Shown here in pieces: positions 1-12,200 of a stretch of DNA of 64,000 bases (position 1 is the first letter of the stretch; each line of letters opens with the position of its first letter). Both the position numbers and the translations under genes were made by a program. Source of the DNA: Brachypodium distachyon (taxonomy: Eukaryota > Streptophyta > Magnoliopsida > Poales > Poaceae); NCBI RefSeq assembly GCF_000005505.3, contig NC_016133.3, positions 186,001 to 250,000 on the forward strand, given 5' to 3'. Below the pieces are notes generated by a model. That model did not search any database, was not told the origin of the DNA, and was given only the letters and a program-made list of their open reading frames with translations.

Positions 1-455
1 AAGCATCTTCAGCTCCGCAGCAACTCCACTGGCGGTGGCATTTGCGACACCTTGCTGTTCTGCCCCAAACAACGAAGGGGAATCAACTTTCGGCAATGCC
101 CAGCTGCTCAAATCCACCCCTTCGAACTGTAGCTTCTCGACGTACGCATCCAACCAAGAGAAGTAGCTGCATTTCTTCTAGATCTGGAGGGGGAAGGGGG
201 CGAACCCTAATCGTGAACGGAACGGAAATGCCAAATTCGAGCCAAAAAAGCATGTTAGATGCAAAATCTAACCTTTCCTGGCTTCGGCCGGCTCTCGCAC
301 TTCACAAATTCGCGCCCATAGTTCCCGGTGTCCACCTTCTTGCATGTCAGCCGCACGAGCTGCTCCTCCCGCGGGCATTCGGTACAGCGGGTAAGGGGAA
401 CTGGACCGTATTGAGGCCAGGCGTGGGATGGAGAAGACGAGCTACCACGTGACAT
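1..455 (-). CDS. GRF zinc-finger protein with C-terminal membrane anchor, copy 1 (3' end cut by window)
   Basis: Two exons are visible on the minus strand: 273-455, from an ATG in the context of residues MSRGSSSS, and 1-177, continuing past the window edge. The junction is a GT donor at 272-271 and an AG acceptor at 179-178, phase 0. The first exon carries CTEC followed by GREFVKCES, and the second opens with KKCSYFSWLDAYVEKL. Together these are the cysteine and Trp-rich pattern of the plant GRF zinc finger, a domain linked to single-stranded DNA or RNA binding in other proteins. The visible part is identical to the complete copy at 30433-31004, which shows the missing end: a hydrophobic tail. 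The function of such small grass GRF proteins is unknown. Confidence 0.72.
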
Positions 456-1377
456 GGTTCTGGTCAACAAACGGCGCAGCCGCCGTGCAAGTCGTCCTCG
501 TCGTCGCCGGAGAAGAGGGGGACGGAAAATAACGGGAAAAGAACAGGGGAAACAGTCACGCGAGTACGGTGTTGTTCCGGTCACGCTCATTCTTATGGGG
601 CCAAGCGCCACGTGGAAATTATTTGGGGTCCTACCTGTAAGGGTTATTTCGTGCTCATCGTGCTGACCTGGATAAGTTGTCAGGCCCACCTGTCAGGTAT
701 CTGTTCTTTTCCTAAGCGGGGAGCTGTTGGACCCACCTGTCAGGTATCTGTTTTTTTCATAGCTGTCGTGGATAAGTTGTGAGCCCCACCCACATAATCA
801 AACTCATACTCAATGAGCACAGGTAACGGCCCACCATCAATTTGCCCTTCCGCATCAAGGTCCAAAAGTGCTTCTCAGATATTTTCTCGCGCACGTTGTA
901 GGCAGGATCCATTCACAGCGAAAGGAGCCTCGCGGGAGCGAATTCGCCTTTAAGGGATGGCCGAGGAGCTATTTTGCCGAGTGGATTTGCTCCATGTGCC
1001 CACAATTCCCCGACTGCCGTGCCGCCGCACAAGAGAAGTGCCTCCGCCGCCAACACGATACGCCTCCGCTGATACACGAATCGAGCCGCCAAGCTGGGAT
1101 TTCACAAATCACGAAGAGCCCGTGACCCGCTCGCTGGCTGCCCAATTTGTATCCGAACAAATCGTGTCGCCTGCGCCGCCAAGCTCACCACAGATGCAGG
1201 TGACACTCTTCGCCGCCGCCAGTGGAACACGCTGATGGAATTTTATGAGTGAGCCCAACCACCAACGCCTCAACACCCGGAATCGCCGCCAGCAACCGTC
1301 AGACAACAGCCGTCGTCTGCCAAACTCGGGAGAGAGAGAGATCGGCAGATTTTTTTCTCGAGATGAGAAATCAACCT
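456..1377. other. upstream region of GRF gene copy 1, no gene recognised
   Basis: The first 350 bases lie upstream of the minus-strand GRF gene and would include its promoter. No clear TATA element was picked out. A short motif (CCCACCTGTCAGGTATCTG) occurs twice at about 690-752. The rest, about 870-1377, has short overlapping frames on both strands with no recognisable domain. Since it adjoins a tRNA-primer-like site, it may be the leader of a minus-oriented LTR retrotransposon. Confidence 0.3.
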
Positions 1378-1620
1378 GGCTCTGATACCATGTGACACTC
1401 GATCCTCCACTACTCGATTGATATGTTACGGATCTGATACAGAGGGAGAATGTTCTTTGGGACCATGGTCCTGGTGCACCAGGGGCTCGATGACTGACAT
1501 GTGGCACATGTGGATGCGTGCTAAAACCAGCCCGGCGCTAATCATCCAGCATTAGGGTTAACCATGGTACAAGATGCGGCTTGTACCATTATTCTCCGGG
1601 CAGCATGGAATCTGCTTTTG
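1378..1620 (-). mobile_element. LTR-retrotransposon fragment with initiator-tRNA primer site
   Basis: Read on the minus strand, 1390-1378 is TGGTATCAGAGCC, the usual primer-binding site complementary to plant initiator methionine tRNA and typical of Copia-type elements. It directly abuts a sequence ending in ...TGTCACA, as an LTR end should. No gag, protease, integrase or reverse transcriptase frame is seen beside it, so this is a relic. The far LTR boundary is not resolved. An identical copy lies 30549 bases to the right. Confidence 0.5.
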
Positions 1621-1770
1621 CTAGGGGGAATAGAATAATAGACCGCGCGGCCAGCGAGGCTGACTCATTTTTGACGCTGTAATTTTGTTAGACCGACATC
1701 GATGGTATTTTTTACTTCCACGGTCCGGAAATAACTGACATAACATTGCACGTGTCTAGACATATTTTAG

Positions 1771-2061
1771 TACTCCTTCCGTCCAATATTACTTGTCTCA
1801 AATTTGCCTAAATATGGATGTATTTATGTTTAAAAAGCGTCTAGATACATGTAATATTTCGAGAAGTAATTCTGAAAGGAGGAAGTATATAAATACATCC
1901 ATATTTAGACAAAGTTGACTCACTTAATATGGGACGGAGAGAGTACAATTTCTTGCAAAATAGGTTGAGTTTTTACTGATAGTATATAGATAGTAGATAC
2001 GTCCATATTTAAACAAAGTTGAAAGTTGAGTCACTTAATATGTGACGTGACGGAGGGAGTA
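1771..2061. mobile_element. nested Stowaway-like MITE cluster
   Basis: The stretch opens with TACTCCTTCCGTCC and contains the inverted terminal motif three times (GGAGGAAGTA near 1888, GGACGGAGAGAGTAC near 1944, GACGGAGGGAGTAC at 2061). This is the TA-flanked CTCCNTCCGT terminus of Stowaway (Tc1/mariner) MITEs of grasses. The repeated internal text (AAATATGGATGTATTTAT and variants) suggests two or three elements inserted into each other. The same cluster appears inverted at about 25380-25700 and directly at 32320-32610. Confidence 0.6.
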
Positions 2062-2290
2062 CAGTTTCTTGCAAAATAGGTTGAGTTTTTACCGATCATA
2101 ATAGCCATACTGTTTTCGTCAATAAAAGATAATAGCCATACGCAAGGGGGGATAAAAGGTGATAAAAGAACAAGTGGGCTAGCAGCGTGTGTCAGCAGTG
2201 AGAGGCCAGGAATTCAAAAATTATTCTGTACCCGCCCATCGCGGTTTGCTAAACAGAGCGCTAAGCACCAGTGCTAATTGATGCAGCACA

Positions 2291-5200
2291 TATCGCAAGG
2301 TGTCAGAGGTTTGTCCGGGATTCAAAAGGAACGGCGGATGGGGGGTGGTGCAGCGGAACCATGGTCCCAAAAGAAGGCTCTCGATACAGAGTCCTCAGCG
2401 TCACGCCGAGATGCAAGAATCCTTGGATCTAAAGTCCTTGGAGGAGAAAGGGAAAGGTATTCAGCTAAGCTGTTACAAATTAGGCTGAATCTTCTCTTTG
2501 GCGGCCCACTGAGCTCGCGCCAGCCTTCTAGCTTTCTTCTTCTCCAATCTTGCAACACCCTGCGTCCTTCTCCTCTGCTCAGCGTCCATGAATATCGTGA
2601 CAAGGGTCGTTCAGGCGGACGCGAAGCCCGAAGATTCCTTCGCCGCATGGGTATGGCCTCCTTCTGCCTCATCCACTCCCGTGGCCAGCGCGCGGCGGCG
2701 GAGGAAAGGCCGGGACCTCCGTCCGGCGAGCTCCGTGGCGGCGAGCGCGATAAGGCCGGTGTTGTTTCGTAGTAGTGAGGCAGGCGAGGACATCCTGCAG
2801 CTTGTCCGGGGCGAGCCACTGTCGCGCCGCTCCATCCGGGTCCTGCCGGCGAGACACTACGCGAGCGCGAGCGGAGGCAGGCGAGGACCTACTCGACGGA
2901 GCGGCACTACACGCAAGACATCTAGGTTGCCGGCTGATTACTACCAGCGACCTATATCAGCACGGACACTGCGCAGTTCCGCCGCATGGTGCACGGGCCG
3001 ACGACCTCGACCCCCTCTTCCTATTCCCCTTTTTTGCTTTTTTTTCTTATATCTTTTCAAATTTATCTCCAGGAGATGTGGAATGGATCTGTAGCGATGC
3101 AGGCTCTTGATTGGGATGTGTCTGCAAACATTTCGTGCTTGCAGTGCGGTTCCTCTACAAAGACTGGGATTCTGGTTTTTTTTTTTCTATCTGGTAAGTT
3201 TTTCTTGGATGAATCCTTCAATGATTTACTTCTTTCTCCTAGATTTGATCTCTGTCATCGGAGCAGAACAATGGAGTCTGAATCTTTATTTCGTTAATTA
3301 ACTTTTGATGCCTCAGATGACAGTTACTGGAGTTTGTGCATCCATCGTTGTTCATCTTTGATAGAAGCTATAATTATCTGTACCATGTCTTATTTGGGTA
3401 TTTTCATTTGTATATTAACACCTAACCTGGCATTGTAGTACTATTTGGTTGCTAGGTAATTTGTAATTGCTTGATTCAGCATCTAGAAACTGCAATGTAT
3501 TATGCTTGGCATTTGAGGTTATTTTATTTATAGTATAATAAGAACAGAAGTAAAATTTTGCTAGTTTACCTCTACATGCAACCATGTGTTTGGATTTTGG
3601 ATATGGCTATGTTACAGCTTAGTTTTCTGAACTTGAGATGGAGACAATGGGCTTACTCTGATATAAATTCACAAAGAAGCAAGATGGGAAGTAAAAATGG
3701 GCTTAGTTTACAGCTTAGTTACCTTGAATGTTGGTTCAGCTTCCTTTTGTCTTCTAACTTAAACTTAAGGCACCATTTAACATAAGGGAAAAATACAGCA
3801 TTTCAAATATTCAACCCTATTATTCTTAAACTAATGCCCCTGCTGCTAATTCTTTGAAAACAATGAACATTGCCATACTAAATTTTACTTTTCACCTGAT
3901 CACCTCAGAATTATTTTCTACAGAGAATTGGTGGAACTCACTCAAGGAAGGCCCCAAACTGTCTTTACTTGTTACTGAAATGTATAAATACAATAATTTG
4001 ATTTGTTAAATATACGACAGTATCACATGTTTCTTATGTGCCTCAGATTGTGCATTGTACTGAGATCGCATCTCCTTTTTCAGCCAAGGTGCTCCAAGAA
4101 AGAGATATTCTTCCTTGCCAAGGAGCAAGTACAGAGCACGTTCAAGGACAGAGGAACCCTTTTATGAGAACCCATTTCCTGACTGCATTTGCTTGTCTGG
4201 GAAACATTTATGCGTTGCTGTATAGGTATGCACTGGCCTCTTGTGCTATGATACTAGACTAATTTGTTTGGAGTTACAATGCAGTGAATATTGTTTGAGT
4301 CCTGTAAATCTGTCATTTTGTGGATCACTTTTCTTCAATCATTGCTCTGGTGAACTACAGCAAAAGTAGGTGATGCATGTACATCTTATAGCTGAATAGT
4401 GTACAGTGTTATTATTTAGATCAGATTTAAACTAAATACTGAAGCTCCTAAAGAGTTACTCGTCCAAACGTGCCTTGAGATCAAAATTTTAAGATATTGG
4501 GAAGGGAAACTCCTACTTATCATAGAGTAAACTTATTTGGCCCAGCTTGCCTGTGAATATTGATTTAACCCCACTGCTTTCAGCAACTGTAGCATAGTGC
4601 ATGTATATTGAGAATCATCTTGATGCCTTAACATGTGTCCTTTTTAGTTGTACTGTATGGACAATTGATCTTCGGCTACCACCGATAGACTGAACTTATT
4701 TTGTCCAGCTTGCCTATGAATATTGATCTAACCCTATTGCTTTCAGCAACTGTAGCATAGTGCATGAATATTGAGAACATCTTCATGCCTTACATGTCTC
4801 CTTTTAATTTTACTGTATGGAGAATTGATATTTGGCTGCTGCAGTATCTAATTGTCAGTTTGAATTATCAATTTGTTCTGTTAATTGAAAACTATTTTGC
4901 AGACTCTTTGTAATCTGATCTCGCAGTGTTTGTTATCTGCACAGGCCGAGGAAATGCTCATTGACTATCGAGATAGAGATGGAAGAGGAAGACCCATGAA
5001 GCCTTTGCTTTTATTTATGATTAACTAGTTTTTCTGTATTTTTTTTGCTGTATATATGATTTGACACCTTGGTGTCCCCTTTTCGGTATAATTGGGAGAT
5101 TCTAGTATATCATGTTTCGTTATGGCTGTGATCCCTATTTGGATGGGATTGTAAGAGTGAATGGCGGATTGTTAATAATATATGTGTTGCATCAATTTTT
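2291..5200. other. long low-coding stretch, possibly transcribed; no gene recognised
   Basis: The left part (2500-3050) is GC-rich with overlapping short frames on both strands. The right part is AT-rich with splice-like signals, for example a plus-strand AG near 3071 followed by GTAAGT near 3192, and an AG near 4944. A related 100-base passage recurs internally near 4545-4640 and 4705-4800. No frame longer than about 170 codons resembles a known protein. I read it as the inside of a non-autonomous element (see the CACTA end at 5946) or a non-coding transcript unit. Confidence 0.3.
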
Positions 5201-5214
5201 GTTGTTCTAAAATT

Positions 5215-5946
5215 CTGTTGCATTATACCAATTTAATAACCATAGAAAATATTATTGCAATAACCACAAAACAACGTTTCTAATTCGGTGTGATGTTACT
5301 GCCACGGTTGCAATAACCAGAAAAGCAACGTTTCTAATTCGGTGTGATGTAACTATTGCCACGATCATTAGCTGATGCTGCATGTGATTGTGACAACGTT
5401 ATATATTCCGTTGTGATAACCTTGAGCCAATAGCAACGTCATATATTTCATTGCGATATCCTTGAGCCTACAGCGATGTCACATCTTTTGTTGGGATATC
5501 CCATGACCCTATAGCGACTTGACGTCTTTGGTTGCCCTATGCTATCGCAAAGAAATATATATTTCCTTGCAAGATCCTCCTCGCCTATAGCTAGGTCTCA
5601 CCGTTTTGGTTGCCCTATCCTATCGCGATGAAATATATTTTCTTGCCAATAACCATGTTTGCAACCAGCATACGTTGTTGCAGTTGCCGTTATAGCAACG
5701 GCACAAAACCCTTATGCAAGGCCAATGATGGTTGCTTCTACACACTATTTCAACGCCACCTTGGTTGCGAAAGGGCGTACGTTCTTGCATCGCCCGACAA
5801 AAAAGAGTTGAGATAACCTATCTCCTCGCAACCTTTACCTACGCCTCCCAACACTCGCGTTTTGTTGCGAGTGCTGACTATCACAACAAAAATGGGCTTA
5901 TAGCAACGATTTTTCCCCGTGGCCCTAGGCGGAAAAATTAGTAGTG
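5215..5946. mobile_element. CACTA transposon terminus with subterminal repeats
   Basis: The stretch ends at 5946 in GGAAAAATTAGTAGTG, whose reverse complement starts CACTACTAATTTTTCC, a canonical CACTA terminus. Upstream are degenerate repeats of about 55 bases built on TTGCGATATCC, CAACGTTTCTAATTCGG and TATAGCAACG, as expected of subterminal transposase-binding arrays. No matching left terminus was found in the preceding 6 kb, so the element is truncated or starts outside the window. No transposase frame was seen. An identical copy ends at 36495. Confidence 0.55.
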
Positions 5947-6290
5947 TAATCATGAGTATCTTCCAATACAAAAACAGTAGTACCAGTTTTATTTGCACAT
6001 GAATTATATATCAATGGACTAATCGTTGGCAATGGCTTCGGCCGCTTTGCCAAAGGAAACAAATATAAACCATGCTATTTTCAGTTATAATATAAATATC
6101 TATTGCTGACAGCATAAAGCATTTGATAAAGCTATTTTCAGTTATAATTTTCAAACAATTTCATTACAACACACTATAAAGCATGCCCCGTGCTAGTTAT
6201 TAGCAAAAATACAAACACACTGATAAGAAATCTGCAACGTGAACCAAATCCAACTCTACCCTGAATAATTGGAGGTGCAGAATTGTCTTG

Positions 6291-9200
6291 CTATTCTTGT
6301 TTCTTTTTAATTTTCAGGCTTTTCTTTGGAGGTTCAGAACTGGATTGCGATGCTTGTTCCTTTTCCATTGGAGGTGCAGAATTGGCTTGCGATGCCGGTT
6401 TGTTTTTCTCCGCTTTGATTTTCATGTCTAGGAACTTCTTTAATTGGCTACTAACCATCTCGGCGTCGCATGCCCCCAATTTCTAATCACCAAAAATAGA
6501 CAGTTCAAATACTAGGATTTAATTAAATTTTTTAATTAAAATAACTAAGAACTAATATTGGAGCCTTACGACGGGAAACCCCTCCTTGTTGGCCAAAGTC
6601 CATTCGGCGATTAACAACATGTTATGGCATGCATAGTAACCACATTTCACAGTGTCCGTTTCCGTTTGTTGGTCACAATCGAAGCCGAAGTGGTGGGACA
6701 ATTTAGGGCCATCAGCATGATCGAGGGCCCATGCCCTATGTGATTTTTCATAGAGTTATGCGGAGTTAGAAAGATTGAAGGGAAGAATTTAGCAATCGAA
6801 CAAACTTTATGAAGAATTTGAATTGTACAGAGTAACTTACTGGTCGATGAACTTCTGCATTTTCTCCCAGTTGCGTACCTTTTTCTTGGAATCAAGGTAA
6901 TAAACCTCGCTCGAGGACGGAATAATCGCGATTGTGATCCAATGATAGTAGTCGTTGTGTGCAAAAATTATGAACCGTTTGTCCTGTTGAACAACCAGCG
7001 CATCGGCCAGATAACGCAAGACTCGTACTTTAGCCCGTTCAGTCTCTTCTGATTGATTTTCCTTAGAACCGCCCTCAATTGTTTGATAAGACATCACATG
7101 TGGGTCCAAGAAGCCAATTTCAATTTGTTCTTTGCGGCATTTTTCGATGAGGTGCCTGGTGAAAGGAAATAAATGTGTTAATTAGATGTTGCATTTAGCG
7201 GTAAGTAGTTGGAATCATGACAAAGGTTCTTAATACTTACACTGTCCAGCATCTCATAAGAGAGGCGTCGAGCACCTTGAGGTTGTTTAAATTACACAAG
7301 TCCGACCGAAACACCGTGATGTCAATACCTTTGTCACTATGATCGAAACCTAGGTGCTCTGTAGAGAAGGCTATATCCTCTTCTGGGATTCTGTACGAGT
7401 CATCCTCTGTTTCTTTATCCAGTGCTGGTGGTGCGTCATTCTTGTCCTCCGCGAAACTGTTCTTGAACTTAGCATAGTTGCTACTAAATTTTCCATTTCC
7501 CCTTTCCGACTTATTTGGGGAGAAGTCAGGAGTTGATCCAAAAGAACGTGGCGCATGCATGGCATCCAATTCATCCATGAAGAAGTCACACAATTGGTTT
7601 CTAATCTCCTTCATGTCACAGTTCCCCGACATCTTATCGACAAAAGTAGACACTTTAGAGACTAGGATTTTATGACAAAATGAATTAAAATAATTAAGAA
7701 CTAATATTAGAGCCTCACCTGGCCAAGGTTTTTCCAAGGCAAATTACATTCGACGAATGACAACATCTTATGGCATGCATAGTAACCACATTCCACCAAG
7801 ACCTGTTCTCCGGAACAGATATAATCAAAGGAGTGGGACAATTTACAGTTTTTGGATTTTAGTCCTTTCTCATCACGAGCGAGTGACCATGCCCTACATG
7901 TTTTTTCACGGGATTGACCGGAGTTAGAAAGTGTGAACGGAATTTAGCAATAATCGAACAAACTTCAGAACAAATTGAATTGTGTGGAGTAACTTACTCA
8001 TCAATGAACTCGGTGAGTTTCTTCCAATCTTGACCCTTTATGCAATCAAAGTAAGTAACTCTGCTACGAAACGGAGAAAGGGCGATTGTGATCCAATGAC
8101 TGTACTCAACACTGTAGTGTGCAACAAGTATGATATCTTTTTCCCAGTGAGCCACCAGTGCATTGACCACATAATTCTTGATCTTCTGATCAGCCTCAAT
8201 TGATTGACCAGACATCAAATCTGGGTCCATGAAGCCAATTGGAATTCCTTCATCCTCGCATTTTCTGAAGAGGTGCCTAGTGAAAGGAAATGATGTGTCA
8301 ATTAGATATTGCATTTAGCGGCAAGTAGTTCGAACCATCGTCACAAAGATTCTCAATACTTACAATGTCCAGCATCTCATGAGGGAGGCATTGAGCTCCT
8401 TGAAGCTGTATAAATTCCACAAGTCCGACCAAGGCACCATGATCTGAAGATCACCATCACTAAGATTGAAATGGTGGTGCTTGATGGACAAGTTTATACC
8501 TGGCTGACTCCGGAACACTCGCAGACAGTAAGAATGTAGTTTCTGGCAAGGCCAACTTATATTCTTGATCTCATCTTCTGTTAGGAACGGCTCTACAGGG
8601 TTGTATTTCCGTTTTGGTGCCCAACTCTTGTCCTTGGCTGGCAGTTTTCTTGAATGTAGTTTTGGCTTCACTGGTTTCCTTTTGGCCTTCCATCTGCCCT
8701 TTTCCGATGACTTCTTTGGGGAGGAGAACAGAGTTGATGCAGGAGAATGCAGCGCAGCCATGTCAGCCAATTCTTTCACGAGGGACGCGAGAGTACAACC
8801 TTCAAGCTTCGATGTGAATTCAGAGTTGCTGGTGGCGCAGCGGAAAACCATGGAGTAGTCAAGATCCCTCATCTTGGTGGAAGCAGCGGAGAGTTCCACT
8901 ATGAAGCTGTTAATGCCCTCTTTTTGGACAAACCTGAAGGTGCCGCTGTGCCTCATCAATGATATGAGCAGCTTACTGATAACCTTGAAGAGTACCAGGT
9001 TTTGGACCGTGGGGTGGTTATGGCTTAGTGTTGTTTTTACTACCATCTCCTTGAGCTTGTTTTGGTGGGCAACCTCGAGCCAATGAAGACCCAAGTCGGT
9101 GACGAACGTGTCATAGATTGTGCCATAAAGGGAAAACAAGGATGATAGCAAGGTCGTTGCTGGTCTAACTGGTTGCAGCAGGACGGCTCTGGGTACGTTT

Positions 9201-12200
9201 TGCTCGTGGTTGTTTGGTGGATGAGATGTGGGTAAACAAGAATTTATTTGTTCAGTCACCTGCAATGAATTTAGCAAATTAATATTAATTGGTACAGTCT
9301 GGAAGAGGTTATAGTTTAAGTACAAAGAATAAAACAAATGCGAAGGTTCATTAGTAGTAATACGTAGCTATACTAAGTATATCGATCTGACAAGGATTAA
9401 TTACCATGGGCATGGCATCGGTCATTGTTTTCTTTAGCTTTGCATGGTATCGGCCATCATCCTTGGTGCAATGAGTACATAGATGCTCGAGGATTTCAGC
9501 CGCGTGTTGTCTGCATGTCTTGTTTTCGTCAGGTCGGACAAGTACTTGAACGAGACCACGAACCTCCTGAATATGAACAACTTCACCACGGGAAGAGAGC
9601 AGAGACAGTCCTTCTCCTGCATATGCTCTCATGGAGCTGCTATACTTGCCAGCGTGAGTGAAGATACTCACCAGCATTCTCACAAAACCATATCTGCTGC
9701 TGTTGCTGCTTTGTTTTTGGGTTACATCATCTCTTCTGCTGCTTTGTTTTTTGGTATCCATGCACAGTCGTGTGAGAATGTGAATGGCGCGTCCCTTGAG
9801 CTCTTCTTTGCATGCATTACAGTTGAGGATCATCCAGAGAGTGCTGATTGCTTGTTTGCAGCTGGAGATTTCATCCCGTAGCTTGATACTGATTTCTCCC
9901 AGATCATCGGCCGTGAATAACAACTGGGCCATCACTTGCATTGATCCATCTACTATGTCGGACCATACTACACCATGCCGAAGGGTGGTGTTGTGGAGGA
10001 GGTCTGAGGCAACAGGCGCCATGATCTTGGTGAGAAGACCTGGGGTGTCGCTCATAACTCTACAGTTGTTCCCGTCAGCTGCAAGCCTCCGGAGGATACG
10101 CAGGCCACACAGCAAGAGCTCCTTGTAGTCCTTCTTCACAGGTTTGCTGGCTGCTGAAGGACCAAGCTCTAGTATCCAGTGTTTCTCAAATTCATCGTAT
10201 AGACAGTCTCGGACGTATGGCTCGGCTATACTGTATTCTTCTAGCGTCCCGATGAGGGAAGATATGTGTTGGATCCCCATGGGGAACTGCTCCAAACTGA
10301 TGCTGCATGCAAGGCGCTCCACGATCTTGGCTGCCTGGTTCCTCGTCTCACGGTCATGTGCACCTCTTGGATTCAGAGTCTCCAGCAGTTTCTGGAGTAC
10401 TTGTTCGGAGGAGGATGCAGACACAACCAGATGTTTCAGCAGCATATGTTGCCCTCTGGCAATGTCCCGTTGCTCGCGGTAGTCCTCACTCTCCTTGCCA
10501 CCATCTTCTTCCTCCGCCTTGTGGTTCTTCTCTGCGATGCATATGGCCGTGTACAAGGTCTGCACCCCCTGAATGCAGTCAGCAGGTGAGTCGGAACCGA
10601 TCATGTCCACTGCATGTGTGATGAGGTTCCTTCCTTGCACAAATGTTGGGTCCTTCTCGCACCCCCTCTTTGTTTCACTCATGTACTTGTAAACTAGTTG
10701 GATTTCCGAGTCGTCACGATCATCAGTGGCGACTCGCTTAGCCAATGTCTTCCTGGAGCAACGCAGTATCCACCTAAAGCAGAAGATGAAACATTGTACC
10801 AGGGCAATGCAGTACAAGGTATTCAGCGACGGCACCAGGTTTGCTTCTCTATCGTTACTGGACATGTCCTGGAAATCCTGCTGTATCAGACGCCACAGTG
10901 AAAGCAGTCCGGATATGAGTATCCCAGCCAAGTAGACAAGCGCCAGAGGGAGCAACATTACGCCAAACAACACCCCTTGAACTGCCACCAGAACAGCTGC
11001 CAACCAAAAGCGTGGCATTGAATTCCGAGCACGTCCGCCAACCACGCACGAACAAACGCCCATAACCAAGCCAGTGCCTGCTTTCTTCATATATCTTAGT
11101 TTTTCATTCGTACTAACATCGAAGATCCTGTTGGACATTTCATTAATTTCCAGTTAGATTGATTAACGGAAATATATGCACGCGCGTCACAATTGAATTG
11201 CATTCGTAAGAAGTTTCAAGCTAGCTAAGCCATCACTTCTTCCATGCACCCTATACCTATCTGTCCATCTATGTGACGACGAACCGAAAGGGAGGGAGGA
11301 ACAGCTGGTAGTACACTCTCTCATCACCTGCTGTACATTCTCTTGGGTTGCGTAAGTATGGGAGCAATTATAACGACAGAACGCTTGCACGTGCATGTTT
11401 GAATTAATTAATAGATCGGCCAGTGCGGCAAGAGGTTTGGCCCCGCACGCGACTGAGGGTATCTCGTCGTCTGAGATCTCAGGCACAAAGGCGTTCCTAA
11501 TGGTATTTAGTTTTTTCCGATAATAAATACCAAAAAACTCTTCCACGCTCGTCCGCGCGGTGCGGACAATTTCCGACCGCGCATGCAGTTTCGCTCGCTT
11601 TCTCAGGGCAACTCCAGCGGGGAGATCCATTTTGTATCCGTTTGGCCAAACGGATTCCCCAATCCACTTTTGGGTCTGCCACTGCCCCAGCAAGGCCACT
11701 TATTTGGTTTGCTTTATTACTCATGGACATGCGGGCCAGTGGAGGAAAAAGGTGGCAGGCGCGGACAAACTCACTGCAAAAACGACCGTTCGCCACGATC
11801 CAAGCAAAAAATGGGTCGCCCCGCTAGAGATGGCCTCACAAGGACGGAGACGGGGGGAGGGGGGGAGGCGATGCTTTACTTAATAGATCACTTAAAGATA
11901 GGTGAAGTCTTTAATTTCGAAACCCCCCCTCACCCCCACACCAATTTCAACTCGCCTCCCAATTTCAATTCGCCTTCCTCGTGTCGAATTACTTGCTCCG
12001 TACCTGTGGCCTCAATTCCTTGCTTTTCAAACCCGCACATGGGTGGACCACAGCGCGCCGGACGTTGGGAGCGACAGCTGCTCCACGGATTGAAAAAAGA
12101 AGCAATGGCATGCACATTGAAAGCGACAGCCCTGCTGCATGTCTATTTTTCTTTTGCTGAGACGCCCTGCTGCATGTTGAAAGTGACATTTGTCCTACCA

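Noticed and set aside
868..1507. several small frames near the left edge as a gene
   Set aside because: Overlapping on both strands without domains, next to an LTR primer site; better explained as retroelement leader.
2278..3297. frames of 103-168 codons as a protein-coding gene
   Set aside because: Three frames on the same strand and two on the other are equally open in GC-rich sequence; no consistent exon chain could be built.
9425..10900. plus-strand frames of 65-132 codons opposite the large BLE2-like exon
   Set aside because: They are antisense shadows of a 1.7-kb exon with clear coding text on the minus strand; no domains, no splice or leader signals.
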